Made by a program: the position numbers and the translations under genes. 64,000 nt of DNA from Streptomyces sp. TG1A-60 (GTDB taxonomy: Bacteria > Actinomycetota > Actinomycetes > Streptomycetales > Streptomycetaceae). The notes beneath the pieces were generated by a model. It searched no databases. It was not told the origin of the DNA and worked only from the letters and a program-made list of their open reading frames with translations. The stretch spans positions 7,068,001 to 7,132,000 of the forward strand of contig NZ_CP147520.1 of the NCBI RefSeq assembly GCF_037201975.1. Direction: 5' to 3'. Shown piece by piece: positions 44,238-52,485 of this stretch; the first letter of the stretch is position 1, and every line of letters starts with the position of its first letter.

Positions 44238-45278
44238 TCATGCCGCCCGGCCCGCCAGCCAGGCGTCCTCCGCCGCGTAGTCGAAGAGCTCCCCGTACGT
44301 CGCGAACATCCTGGGACAGGCCTCCTTCCAGTCCCGGCAGCCCGCCAGCCGGTCCTCGATCCACGCGACCGTCTCCGGCAGCGACCGCGCGTACCGGACC
44401 ACCGGGCGGTAGCCCAGCTCCCGCTCCGCCGCCGACATGTCGCACACCACGGGCACCGGCACGGACCACGGGGTGTCGCCCACGGCGGGCGCCGGGGGAG
44501 CCCCGTCGACCAGCACGTTCTCCGCTTCGACGCCCATCACGGCGTCGATCGCGGCGGCGATCTCCGCCACGGTCGGTGCGTCGGGGTCGACGGCGTTCAG
44601 CGCCCGCGTGCCCGGCCGGGCCGCGGCGAGACGGATCAGCTCGGCGATGTTGTGCACGCTCGCCGGATGGAAGCGGCTCGCACCGCCGTACGCGAGGACC
44701 CGGCGGGACCGGCCGTCGAGGTTGCGCTTCACGAAGTACAGCTCGCGCGGCGTACGGCAGTGCGGTCCGTGGATGGCGCCCGCGCGCAGCAGGGTGGTGG
44801 GCAACCGGTCGCCCCCGGCGAGGAGTTCGCGCTCCAGCCCCGCCTTGCGGGTGCTGTACGAGGAGTCGCCGGGCCGGATCGTGCGATGGCTCTCGGGGAG
44901 GGGCACGGGGTACTCGGGGAAGCCGTCCGGCTCCGCCTGGGTGTCGAAGTTGCGCCCCTTGTCGTCCTCGTACACCGACACGCTGGAGACGACGACCGCC
45001 GAGCCGACCCGGTCGGCCAGGGTGAGCAGCTGCCGGGCGTGTTCGGGACCGTACGCGACCATGTCCACCAGGACGTCGCAACCGCCGCCGACCGCTGCCG
45101 CCAGCGCCGCGTCGTCACCCCGGTCCGCCGGTACGACCCGCACGTCCTCCGGCCAGCCGTCATCCCGGCCGCCGCCCCGCGAGACGGCCGTCACCGCCCA
45201 GCCGTCCCGCGCCAGCGCGCCCACGGCCACCCGGCCGATCTGTCCCGTCGCCCCGATCACCACAGCACGTCGCGTCAT
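44238..45278 (-). CDS. NAD-dependent epimerase/dehydratase family protein
   Basis: A 346-residue extended short-chain dehydrogenase. The Rossmann nucleotide-binding motif is VVIGATGQIGR at residues 6-16. Instead of a clear YxxxK, SSYSTRKAGLERELL supplies the Tyr and Lys of the catalytic pair. LRAGAIHGPHCRTP, and FHPASVHNIAEL later, match sugar-nucleotide or NmrA-like reductases. The ATG at 45278 is chosen; 22 residues upstream in the frame are not family-like. Substrate is unknown. Confidence 0.88.
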   Translation of the reverse strand: MTRRAVVIGATGQIGRVAVGALARDGWAVTAVSRGGGRDDGWPEDVRVVPADRGDDAALAAAVGGGCDVLVDMVAYGPEHARQLLTLADRVGSAVVVSSVSVYEDDKGRNFDTQAEPDGFPEYPVPLPESHRTIRPGDSSYSTRKAGLERELLAGGDRLPTTLLRAGAIHGPHCRTPRELYFVKRNLDGRSRRVLAYGGASRFHPASVHNIAELIRLAAARPGTRALNAVDPDAPTVAEIAAAIDAVMGVEAENVLVDGAPPAPAVGDTPWSVPVPVVCDMSAAERELGYRPVVRYARSLPETVAWIEDRLAGCRDWKEACPRMFATYGELFDYAAEDAWLAGRAA

Positions 45279-45367
45279 GCCCCGACCGTACGACGCCCGC
45301 GCCCGGTTCGCCGCGAGCCTCTGCTGTCGGCAGAACTCCCTCAAATCGACGACAGCCGCAGGAGGTT

Positions 45368-45387
45368 GCTAGTGCTGCGGCACTAGC
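45368..45387. repeat. 20-bp palindrome at the plsC stop codon
   Basis: GCTAGTGC-TGCG-GCACTAGC has perfect 8-base arms. It contains the plsC stop and lies 90 bases upstream of the epimerase start. It has the same size and outer bases as the palindrome in the antitoxin promoter at 24307. Confidence 0.75.
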
Positions 45388-46102
45388 TCAGGGGCATCCG
45401 GGGGAACTTTCGCTCCTTCGCCGCCGCGGCCTCCTCCGCCTTCGCGACGGCCGCGTACTGGTCGACGTACTCCTGCTCGGAGAGCGAGAGGATGGCGTAC
45501 ATGATCTCGTCGGTGATGGCGCGCAGGACGGCCTTCTCGTTCTCCATGCCCTCATAGCGGGAGAAGTCCAGGGGCTCGCCGAAGCGGATGACGACGGGGT
45601 GGACGTTCGGGATGACCTTGCCGGGCGGCTGCGCCTCGAAGGTGCCGATCATCGCGCAGGGGACCACGGGCACGCGCGCCTTGAGCGCCATGACCGCCAC
45701 GCCGAGCTTGCCCTTGTAGAGGCGGCCGTCGTGCGAGCGCGTGCCCTCCGGGTAGATGCCGAGGAGTTCGTCCTTGCTCAGCACGCCGAGCCCCTCGCGG
45801 ATGGCGGCCTGCCCCGCCTCCTTGCCGGAGCGGTCCACCGGGATCTGGCCGGCGCTGCGGAAGAAGAACGCCGTGAGCCGGCCCTTGATGCCCGGCCCGG
45901 TGAAGTACTCGGCCTTCGCCAGGAAGGTGATGCGCCGCTTGAGGATGGCGGGCATCAGGAAGTGGTCCGAGAACGACAGATGGTTGCCGGCGACAATGGC
46001 GGCGCCCGACGACGGGACGTGTTCGAGACCCTCGATCCGAGGCCGGAAGACCAGTCTCAGCAGCGGGCCAAGCAGCACGTACTTGAGCAGGTAATAGAAC
46101 AC
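45383..46102 (-). CDS. plsC: 1-acyl-sn-glycerol-3-phosphate acyltransferase (PlsC family)
   Basis: A 239-residue membrane-associated acyltransferase of phospholipid synthesis. Block I is GNHLSFSDHF (NHxxxxD), block II is GQIPVDRSG, block III is IYPEGTRSHDG and block IV is VPVVPCAMIG. A hydrophobic N-terminus (YYLLKYVLLGPLLRLVF) anchors it. The start is the GTG at 46102. The Ala/Glu/Lys-rich C-terminus (AKAEEAAAAKERKF) is typical of Streptomyces copies. Confidence 0.93.
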   Translation of the reverse strand: MFYYLLKYVLLGPLLRLVFRPRIEGLEHVPSSGAAIVAGNHLSFSDHFLMPAILKRRITFLAKAEYFTGPGIKGRLTAFFFRSAGQIPVDRSGKEAGQAAIREGLGVLSKDELLGIYPEGTRSHDGRLYKGKLGVAVMALKARVPVVPCAMIGTFEAQPPGKVIPNVHPVVIRFGEPLDFSRYEGMENEKAVLRAITDEIMYAILSLSEQEYVDQYAAVAKAEEAAAAKERKFPRMPLS

Positions 46103-46262
46103 CGCGCACTCCTCCGCACCCCAGGGGAGCGATCAGTCTAGGCGGCGGCCGTCGTCGCACGGAACCGCCGGGAGTCACTCTGCGTCGCCGTCGGCCGATT
46201 CAGGTGTCCGAGGCCGTGGCGCCGCCGCCCATCCGGTCGGCCGGGCAGGGAGGGACAGAGGG

Positions 46263-46395
46263 TCATGCACGTGCGGTGGTCACGCGGGGGCGCCCGGTGA
46301 TCTGCTCGATCTTCTGCATGCGGTGGACGACGGTGTTGCGGTGGACGTGCAGGGCCGCCGCCGCGCGTACGAGGTTGAAGCCGCTCTCGCACCAG
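46263..46395 (-). pseudogene. C-terminal remnant of a PucR/CdaR-family regulator
   Basis: The reverse strand reads CESGFNLVRAAAALHVHRNT, then VVHRMQKIEQITGRP, ending at a TGA at 46263. This is the helix-turn-helix end of PucR-type purine-catabolism regulators. No upstream part of the protein remains. Confidence 0.6.
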
Positions 46396-46439
46396 GCCGG
46401 GGGGGCGCGGTCGCCCGCGCGAGCCGTCACTGTCCGGGC

Positions 46440-46686
46440 CAGTGGTTCGACGATCCGGACGACCTGGCCGGCCTGATCCGTGGCCCCTGGTCGGCGGGCG
46501 GCCCTTCCTCCCCGACGGGCTCCCGGTCATCGACCGGGTACCGGGACAGGACAACGCCTTCGTCGCCACCGGCCACGGCATGCTCGGCGTCGCCCTGGGC
46601 CCGGACACCGGCTCGCCGAGTACGTCCGCACAGGCCGACGGCCCGACGCTCTCACGCCGTTCCGCTTCGACCGTCCGCGCGCATGA
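46440..46686 (+). pseudogene. C-terminal remnant of a D-amino acid dehydrogenase (DadA-like)
   Basis: Forward-strand frames read RPFLPDGLPVIDRVPGQDNA, then FVATGHGMLGVALGPDTG, and after a shift RLAEYVRTGRRPDALTPFRF before TGA. This is the FAD-binding C-terminus of DadA-type enzymes. The N-terminal FAD domain is absent and the frame is broken, so it is a remnant. Confidence 0.6.
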
Positions 46687-46695
46687 GGGCCGCCG

Positions 46696-46727
46696 CCCCA
46701 GGCCCCGCCCAGGGGCGGGGCCTGGGG
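46696..46727. terminator. 14-bp perfect hairpin downstream of rocD
   Basis: CCCCAGGCCCCGCC (46696-46709) pairs exactly with GGCGGGGCCTGGGG (46714-46727) around CAGG. It lies just past the rocD stop and is a likely terminator of the ddaH-rocD operon. Confidence 0.65.
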
Positions 46728-46754
46728 GTTCAGGAACCTGGGGGTTCAGGAACC
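46723..46754. repeat. 16-bp tandem duplication at the rocD stop codon
   Basis: TGGGGGTTCAGGAACC occurs twice in a row (46723-46738 and 46739-46754). The second copy contains the rocD stop codon, so the duplication falls exactly at the gene end. Confidence 0.8.
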
Positions 46755-47978
46755 CGAACCCTTTCTCAGAACCTCCCCCAACGTGCCCAGCGCCGAGCGG
46801 AGCTCCGCGCCCGTGATGGTGAGCGGCGGGGCCAGCCGGATGGTCGAGCCATGGGTGTCCTTGACCAGGATTCCCTCCGCCATGAGGCGGTGGCTGATCT
46901 CGCGGCCGGTGCCGATCGCGGGGTCGATGTCGACGCCCGCCCACAGCCCGCGCGCCCGGAACCCGACCACGCCCCGGCCCACCATCGCCGCCAGCCCGTC
47001 CCGCAGCAGCTCTCCCAGCTCGGCGGCCCTGCGCTGGAACTCGCCGGTCCGCAGCAGTTCGACCACCGCCGAACCGACCGCCGCGGCCAGGGGATTGCCG
47101 CCGAAGGTCGACCCGTGCTCACCGGGGCGGAGGACGGACAGCACCTCCCGGCGGGCCACCACCGCCGACACCGGCACGATGCCGCCGCCGAGCGCCTTGC
47201 CCAGCAGCACGGCATCGGGCCGGACGTCCTCGTGCTCGACGGCGAGCGTCCGGCCGGTGCGGCCGAGGCCCGACTGGATCTCGTCCGCGATGAAGAGGCA
47301 GCCGGTGCGGCGGGTCAGCTCGCTGACCGCGGGCAGATAGCCGTCGTCCGGGATGAGCACGCCCGCCTCGCCCTGGATGGGCTCGATCAGCACCGCGGCC
47401 GTCGTCTGGTCGATCGCCGCCTCCAGCGCGGCGAGATCGTTGTACGGGACCACGCGGAAGCCCGGTGTGAACGGGCCGAAGCCGTCGCGGGCCACCGGGT
47501 CCGTGGAGAAGCTCACGATGGTCGTCGTACGGCCGTGGAAGTTGTCGGCGGCGACCACGATCGTCGCCTGGTCGGCGGGGACGCCCTTCACCTCGTACGC
47601 CCATTTGCGGGCCACCTTGATCGCGCTCTCCACGGCCTCGGCGCCGGTGTTCATCGGCAGCACCATGTCCAGGCCGGTCAGCTCGGCCAGGGCCTCGGCG
47701 AACCCGGCGAGCCGGTCGTTGTGAAAGGCCCGCGAGGTGAGGGTGAGTGTGTCGAGCTGGCGGTGCGCGGCGTCGATCAGCGCCGGGTGGCGGTGGCCGA
47801 AGTTGAGTGCGGAGTAACCGGCCAGCATGTCCAGATAGCGGCGGCCCTCGACGTCCTCGACCCAGGTGCCCTCGGCCCGTGCGACGACCACGGGCAGCGG
47901 GTGGTAGTTGTGTGCGAGGACGGGCTCCTCGGCGCGGATGAGGTCGGCCGACGAACGCGTGTGGACGGGAGCGGTCAT
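46746..47978 (-). CDS. rocD: Ornithine aminotransferase
   Basis: A 410-residue class III PLP aminotransferase. It converts ornithine and 2-oxoglutarate to glutamate semialdehyde and glutamate. LPMNTGAEAVESAIKVARKW, ADEIQSGLGRTG and the PLP lysine in LLGKALGGGIVPVS are hallmarks of RocD. The ATG at 47978 overlaps the ddaH stop by 4 bases, so the two are coupled. The product is channelled toward proline/glutamate metabolism. Its regulator is probably the Lrp protein encoded divergently from ddaH. Confidence 0.96.
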   Translation of the reverse strand: MTAPVHTRSSADLIRAEEPVLAHNYHPLPVVVARAEGTWVEDVEGRRYLDMLAGYSALNFGHRHPALIDAAHRQLDTLTLTSRAFHNDRLAGFAEALAELTGLDMVLPMNTGAEAVESAIKVARKWAYEVKGVPADQATIVVAADNFHGRTTTIVSFSTDPVARDGFGPFTPGFRVVPYNDLAALEAAIDQTTAAVLIEPIQGEAGVLIPDDGYLPAVSELTRRTGCLFIADEIQSGLGRTGRTLAVEHEDVRPDAVLLGKALGGGIVPVSAVVARREVLSVLRPGEHGSTFGGNPLAAAVGSAVVELLRTGEFQRRAAELGELLRDGLAAMVGRGVVGFRARGLWAGVDIDPAIGTGREISHRLMAEGILVKDTHGSTIRLAPPLTITGAELRSALGTLGEVLRKGSGS

Positions 47979-48850
47979 GAGCGGATCTCCTGAGTGACGC
48001 ACTTGATGCCGCCGCCGGCCTTCTGGAACTCCGAGAGGTCGACGGGGACGGGGACGTAGCCCTGCCGGGCGAGCTGGTCGGCGAGTTCCTTGGCACGGGG
48101 CGAGATGAACACATGGCGGCCGTCGGACACCGAGTTCAGACCGAAGGCCATGGCGTCCTCACGGGTGGCGATCACCGCGTCGGGGTAGAGCCGGGCCAGG
48201 ACCGCGCGGCTACCGGGTGAGAAGGCCTCAGGGTAGTACGCGATGTTGCCCGGGTGGCCGTCGCCGCCGTCGTCGAGGACGAACAGCGCGGTGTCCAGAT
48301 GGTAGAAGCGCGGGTCCACCAGCTGGAGGCTGATCACCGGGACGCCGAAGAACTCCTGCGCCTGGCGATGGGCCTCACGGGTGGTGCGGAAGCCGGTCCC
48401 GGCGAGCAGATGGCGGGTGGTCGGCACCAGGTCGCCCTCTCCTTCGCAGACCGACTCGGAGCGGAACACCTCGTACCCGGCGCTCTTGAACCAGGCGTCG
48501 TAGGCGACGGACTCGGGGCGCCGCTCGGGTGCGTGGAACAGCGAGCCGAGGACACGGCCGCCGAGGACGAGCGCGCAGTTGGCCGCGAACACCATGTCGG
48601 GCAGCGCCGCCACCGGCTCCACGGTGTCCACGGTGTGGCCATGGGCGCGGTAGGCGCGGATCAGCTCCCGCCACTGATCCCGCGCGAGGTCGACGTCCAC
48701 GGGAGTGTCCGGGTGCATCCAGGGATTGATCGAGTACTGCACGGCGAAATGTCTGGGTTCGCAGACGAGAAAGCGCCGAAGGCGCGGCACACGGCTGTCG
48801 GGCACAGAGGGTCTCTCCGCTTCCTGCGGTGTCGGCTGGGATGACACCAC
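47975..48850 (-). CDS. ddaH: Dimethylarginine dimethylaminohydrolase-type amidinohydrolase
   Basis: A 291-residue guanidine-modifying enzyme of the arginine deiminase superfamily. The catalytic Cys is in GGGIKCVTQEI near the C-terminus, the His in RFYHLDTALFVL, and acidic residues in CEGEGDLVP and LPDMVFAANCA. Members hydrolyse methylarginine or arginine; some are arginine dihydrolases making ornithine directly. Coupling with rocD makes an arginine-to-ornithine-to-glutamate route attractive (inference). The start is GTG at 48850 or the GTG next to it. Confidence 0.88.
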   Translation of the reverse strand: MVSSQPTPQEAERPSVPDSRVPRLRRFLVCEPRHFAVQYSINPWMHPDTPVDVDLARDQWRELIRAYRAHGHTVDTVEPVAALPDMVFAANCALVLGGRVLGSLFHAPERRPESVAYDAWFKSAGYEVFRSESVCEGEGDLVPTTRHLLAGTGFRTTREAHRQAQEFFGVPVISLQLVDPRFYHLDTALFVLDDGGDGHPGNIAYYPEAFSPGSRAVLARLYPDAVIATREDAMAFGLNSVSDGRHVFISPRAKELADQLARQGYVPVPVDLSEFQKAGGGIKCVTQEIRS

Positions 48851-48889
48851 GGTAGGAATCGGGACAGGCGCACGACAAGGAACAAACGT

Positions 48890-48918
48890 TGCGTGTTCGC
48901 GCAGTGATGCTGCGTGTT
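48890..48918. promoter_or_regulatory. Direct repeat, possible Lrp operator
   Basis: TGCGTGTT occurs at 48890-48897 and again at 48911-48918. The 21-base spacing is two helical turns. It lies in the short gap between ddaH and the Lrp gene, the expected place for Lrp-type binding. Confidence 0.45.
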
Positions 48919-48926
48919 TACCCGGC

Positions 48927-49418
48927 TCAGTGCAGGTTCGCTGCGTCCTGGGTCGCCCCGGCCTCCGGCGCCTCCGGCAACAGGTGCGACAGCACCATGT
49001 AACTGATCGTCTTCCGGATGAACGGCTCGGTGCGGATCCGCTCCAGCACCTCCTCGAAGTGCTCCACGTCGACGGCCCGCACGTGCAGCAGCGCGTCCGC
49101 GCCGCCGGTCACCGTCATCGCCGCCGTGATCTCCGGATGGTTGCGCACCACCTCCGCCAGGCGCCGGGGCGGCGCCGCGCCCTCGCAGTACACCTCCACG
49201 TACGCCTCCGTGCGCCAGCCGAGTGCCGCCGGCTGCACCGTGGCCGTGAACCCGGTGATCACCCCGGTCTCGCGCAGCCGGTCCACCCGCCGCTTCACCG
49301 CGGTGGCCGAAAGACCGACGGCCGAGCCGATCTCGGCGAAGCTGGTCCTCGCGTTCGCCATCAACGCCGTGATGATCTTGCGATCGAGTTGGTCGAACGC
49401 CGCGGACTTGCTGTTCAT
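48927..49418 (-). CDS. Lrp/AsnC-family regulator
   Basis: A 163-residue Lrp-type regulator. The helix-turn-helix is at about residues 8-55 (FDQLDRKIITALMANART, FAEIGSAVGLSATAVKRRV), and the RAM effector domain at about 70-145 (ITAAMTVTGGADALLHVR). Such proteins sense amino acids, here most likely arginine or ornithine. Its stop is 76 bases upstream of ddaH on the same strand, so the three genes may form one transcription unit. The ATG at 49418 is chosen because the longer frame adds an Arg-rich non-family leader. Confidence 0.93.
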   Translation of the reverse strand: MNSKSAAFDQLDRKIITALMANARTSFAEIGSAVGLSATAVKRRVDRLRETGVITGFTATVQPAALGWRTEAYVEVYCEGAAPPRRLAEVVRNHPEITAAMTVTGGADALLHVRAVDVEHFEEVLERIRTEPFIRKTISYMVLSHLLPEAPEAGATQDAANLH

Positions 49419-49520
49419 GCCGGCACTGTATCCAGCGGTGGGCGCCCGCGGCGCCCACCGCGAAGGCGTCCGACGCGCACACATGTGCAGCCGTACGAAT
49501 TACTCCTACACTCCGGGTTC

Positions 49521-50276
49521 ATGCTGCGCGCGCTCGCCGTCGATGACGAGAAACCCTCCCTCGAGGAGCTGCTGTACCTCCTGAACGCGGATCCACGGGT
49601 CGGCAGCGCCGAGGGCGCGAGCGACGCCACCGAGGCGCTGCGGCGGATCAACCGCGCCCTGGAGTCCGGCCCCGACGGACCGGAGGCGATCGACGTCGTC
49701 TTCCTCGACATCCACATGGCCGGACTCGACGGCCTCGACCTCGCCCGCCTCCTCACCGGCTTCGCCCGGCCCCCGCTCGTCGTCTTCGTCACCGCGCACG
49801 AGGGCTTCGCCGTCCAGGCCTTCGACCTCAAGGCCGTCGACTACGTCCTCAAGCCCGTCCGCCGAGAACGCCTCGCCGAGGCGATCCGCCGAGCCGCCCA
49901 GTTCCGCGACGCGGCCCCGCCGATACCGGTCCACGAGCCCGACCCCGACCAGATACCCGTCGAACTCGGCGGAGTGACCCGCTTCGTCCCCGTCGACGAC
50001 ATCACCCACGTCGAGGCCCAGGGCGACTACGCCCGACTGCACACATCCCAGGGCAGCCACCTCGTCCGCATCCCTCTCTCCACCCTCGAAGAACGCTGGC
50101 GCGCACGCGGCTTCGTCCGCATCCACCGCCGTCACCTCGTCGCCCTGCGCCACGTCGGCGAACTCCGCCTGGACACCGGCACGGTCAGCGTCCTCATCGG
50201 CTCGCTGGAACTCCAGGTCAGCCGCCGCCACGCACGCGAACTGCGCGATCTGCTGATGCGCCGGACCACGGGCTGA
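49521..50276 (+). CDS. LytTR-family response regulator
   Basis: A 251-residue response regulator. The receiver domain has AVDDEKPS, the phosphorylation Asp in VVFLDIHMAGLDG, the Thr in FVTAHEGFAVQAF and the Lys in DYVLKPVRRERL. A LytTR DNA-binding domain occupies about 150-250 (ITHVEAQGDYARLHT, RIHRRHLVALRHV). The ATG at 49521 lies 8 bases after TACACT, so the transcript may be nearly leaderless. It opens a four-gene unit with a symporter and a LytS-type kinase. Confidence 0.94.
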   Translation: MLRALAVDDEKPSLEELLYLLNADPRVGSAEGASDATEALRRINRALESGPDGPEAIDVVFLDIHMAGLDGLDLARLLTGFARPPLVVFVTAHEGFAVQAFDLKAVDYVLKPVRRERLAEAIRRAAQFRDAAPPIPVHEPDPDQIPVELGGVTRFVPVDDITHVEAQGDYARLHTSQGSHLVRIPLSTLEERWRARGFVRIHRRHLVALRHVGELRLDTGTVSVLIGSLELQVSRRHARELRDLLMRRTTG

Positions 50277-50285
50277 GGAGCCGCC

Positions 50286-50645
50286 ATGCCCCACGAACCC
50301 ACCGAACGGCGCGTCGTCGTCACCGGAGTGCCCCGCCGCACGCGCCGCACCTCCGGCCACCACCGACCACGCACCGAGATCGACGAACAGACCACACTCG
50401 GCCACACCTACGTCCGCTCCCTCATGCGCAGCCAGCTCCGCGCCGCCCTCGGCGTGTTCGCGGTCCTGGTCCTGCTGGTCGCCCCGTTGCCCCTGGTCTT
50501 CGCCGCGATGCCGGACGGCGCCGGCCTGGAGTGGGCCGTCCTCGGCTTCGGCGTCTACCCGCCGCTCGTCCTCCTCGCCCGCCGGCACGTACGCCGTGCC
50601 GAACGCAACGAGCAGGACCTCGTCCGGCTCGTCGAGGACCGCTGA
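50286..50645 (+). CDS. Small two-helix membrane protein of the symporter operon
   Basis: A 119-residue protein with a charged N-terminus (RRTRRTSGHHRPRTEI) and two membrane segments at about residues 54-74 and 82-98, ending in a charged tail. Its place between regulator and symporter genes matches DUF485-type proteins that accompany acetate symporters, but similarity in sequence is only weak. It begins 9 bases after the regulator gene. Confidence 0.8.
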   Translation: MPHEPTERRVVVTGVPRRTRRTSGHHRPRTEIDEQTTLGHTYVRSLMRSQLRAALGVFAVLVLLVAPLPLVFAAMPDGAGLEWAVLGFGVYPPLVLLARRHVRRAERNEQDLVRLVEDR

Positions 50646-50674
50646 GGCGGGCGAACGGACGGAACAGAGAACTC

Positions 50675-52420
50675 GTGAACGACAACTACACCGTCCCCGC
50701 GGTCGCCCTCGTGGTCGTGGCGACCGTCTTCGTCGGCGCCTTCGGCCTGCGGATCTCCCGGACCACCTCCGACTTCTACGTAGCCTCCCGCACCGTCGGC
50801 CCCCGCCTCAACGCCGCCGCCATCAGCGGCGAGTACCTGTCCGCCGCCTCCTTCCTCGGCATCGCCGGCCTCGTCCTGGTGCAGGGCCCCGACATGCTCT
50901 GGTACCCGGTCGGCTACACCGCCGGCTATCTCGTCCTGCTGCTGTTCGTCGCCGCCCCGCTGCGCCGCTCCGGCGCGTACACCCTGCCGGACTTCGCCGA
51001 GGCCCGGCTCGCCTCCAAGACCGTACGACGGCTCGCGGGGGCCTTCGTGGTCGGCGTCGGCTGGCTGTATCTGCTGCCTCAGCTCCAGGGCGCCGGGCTG
51101 ACGCTGAACGTGCTCACCGACGCGCCCGGATGGCTCGGCGGGGTCATCGTCGCCGTCGTGGTCTCCGCCACGGTCGCCGCCGGCGGGATGCGCAGCATCA
51201 CCTTCGTCCAGGCCTTCCAGTACTGGCTCAAACTCACCGCCCTCCTGGTCCCCGCCCTCTTCCTCGTCCTCGCCTGGCAGGGCGACGGCGCCCCACGGCA
51301 CGCCTTCGACGAACCCGCCGAGTTCCGCGAGCAACGGGTGGTCCGTATCGACGAGACCATCGACCTGAAGCTCGCGAGCCCGCTGACCGTCACCGCATCC
51401 GGCACGATCGACGGCCGCCGCCACGACGGCCGCCGCGTCGACCTGCCCGCCGGCACCCACCGCGTCGACCGGGGCACCCGCCTGACCTTCACCAAGGGCG
51501 ACACCGTCCCCGTCGCCGAGCGCGGCGGCAACGGCGGCATGTCCACCTCCCTCGCCGCAGGGCGTGAGGAACGCCCCCTGTACGCCACCTACGGGCTGAT
51601 CCTCGCCACCTTCCTCGGCACCATGGGCCTGCCCCACGTCGTCGTCCGCTTCTACACCAGCCCGCACGGCGTCGCCGCCCGCCGCACCACCGTCGTCGTC
51701 CTCGGCCTGGTCGGCGCCTTCTACCTCCTGCCACCGGTCTACGGGGCACTCGGCCGGCTCTACGCCCCCGAACTCACCCTCACCGGCGACGCCGACGCGG
51801 CCGTACTGCTCCTCCCGGACCGCATGATCGGCGGCCTCGGCGGCGATCTGCTCGGCGCACTGGTCGCGGGCGGCGCGTTCGCGGCGTTCCTGTCCACCGC
51901 GTCCGGTCTGACCATGGCCATCGCCGGCGTGCTCACCCAGGACGTCCTGCCCTCACGCGGCGTACGGCACTTCCGGCTCGCCGCGGTCCTCGCCATGGCC
52001 GTACCGCTCGCGGCGAGTGTCCTGGTCGGAGGGCTGCCGGTCGCCGACGCGGTCGGCCTCGCCTTCGCCGTCTCCGCCTCCTCCTTCTGCCCGCTGCTCG
52101 TCCTCGGCATCTGGTGGCGGCGCCTCACCCCGCCGGGCGCCGCCGCGGGGATGCTCGTCGGCGGCGGAGCAGCCCTCCTCGCGGTCGCCGCGACCATGGC
52201 CGGATACCCCGGCACCGGCACCCTGCACGCCCTGCTGGCCTGGCCCGCCCTCTGGTCCGTCCCCCTCGGCTTCCTCACGATGGTCCTGGTGTCCCTGGCC
52301 ACCGCCGGCAAGGTCCCGGCGGAGACACCGGCGATCCTGGCGCGCTTCCACCTCCCGGAGGAACTGGTCGGCGGGCGGACGCGCGCGGCCACCAAGGAGA
52401 TCGAACTGTGGCGGCGGTGA
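50675..52420 (+). CDS. Sodium:solute symporter (ActP/MctP-like)
   Basis: A 581-residue SSS-family symporter with about 13 membrane segments. TTSDFYVASRTVGPRLNAAA, ISGEYLSAASFLGIAG and FLSTASGLTMAIAGVLTQD are conserved family blocks (the last near the sodium site). Between about residues 205 and 305 a hydrophilic, strand-rich insertion interrupts the membrane core, followed by FLGTMGLPHVVVRFYTSP. Relatives carry acetate, pyruvate or lactate. The GTG at 50675 is the start; upstream frame is shadow. It is flanked by a two-component pair, which suggests transport-linked sensing. Confidence 0.9.
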   Translation: MNDNYTVPAVALVVVATVFVGAFGLRISRTTSDFYVASRTVGPRLNAAAISGEYLSAASFLGIAGLVLVQGPDMLWYPVGYTAGYLVLLLFVAAPLRRSGAYTLPDFAEARLASKTVRRLAGAFVVGVGWLYLLPQLQGAGLTLNVLTDAPGWLGGVIVAVVVSATVAAGGMRSITFVQAFQYWLKLTALLVPALFLVLAWQGDGAPRHAFDEPAEFREQRVVRIDETIDLKLASPLTVTASGTIDGRRHDGRRVDLPAGTHRVDRGTRLTFTKGDTVPVAERGGNGGMSTSLAAGREERPLYATYGLILATFLGTMGLPHVVVRFYTSPHGVAARRTTVVVLGLVGAFYLLPPVYGALGRLYAPELTLTGDADAAVLLLPDRMIGGLGGDLLGALVAGGAFAAFLSTASGLTMAIAGVLTQDVLPSRGVRHFRLAAVLAMAVPLAASVLVGGLPVADAVGLAFAVSASSFCPLLVLGIWWRRLTPPGAAAGMLVGGGAALLAVAATMAGYPGTGTLHALLAWPALWSVPLGFLTMVLVSLATAGKVPAETPAILARFHLPEELVGGRTRAATKEIELWRR

Positions 52421-52485
52421 CCGGTGAGAGGCGCGAGAGACAGGGCCACGCGTGATGACTGCAGGAAACAGGCGGGCGGTGCGCG

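Larger units (their letters stand above)
46103..46745. other. Gene-free region with two gene remnants
   Basis: About 640 bases between plsC and rocD hold no intact gene. They contain a PucR-type C-terminus on the reverse strand and a D-amino acid dehydrogenase C-terminus on the forward strand, plus a hairpin, each listed separately. Confidence 0.6.

Noticed and set aside
46138..46944. 268-codon reverse open frame
   Set aside because: Pro/Arg/His-rich; overlaps the DadA-type and PucR-type remnants and the rocD end in other frames.
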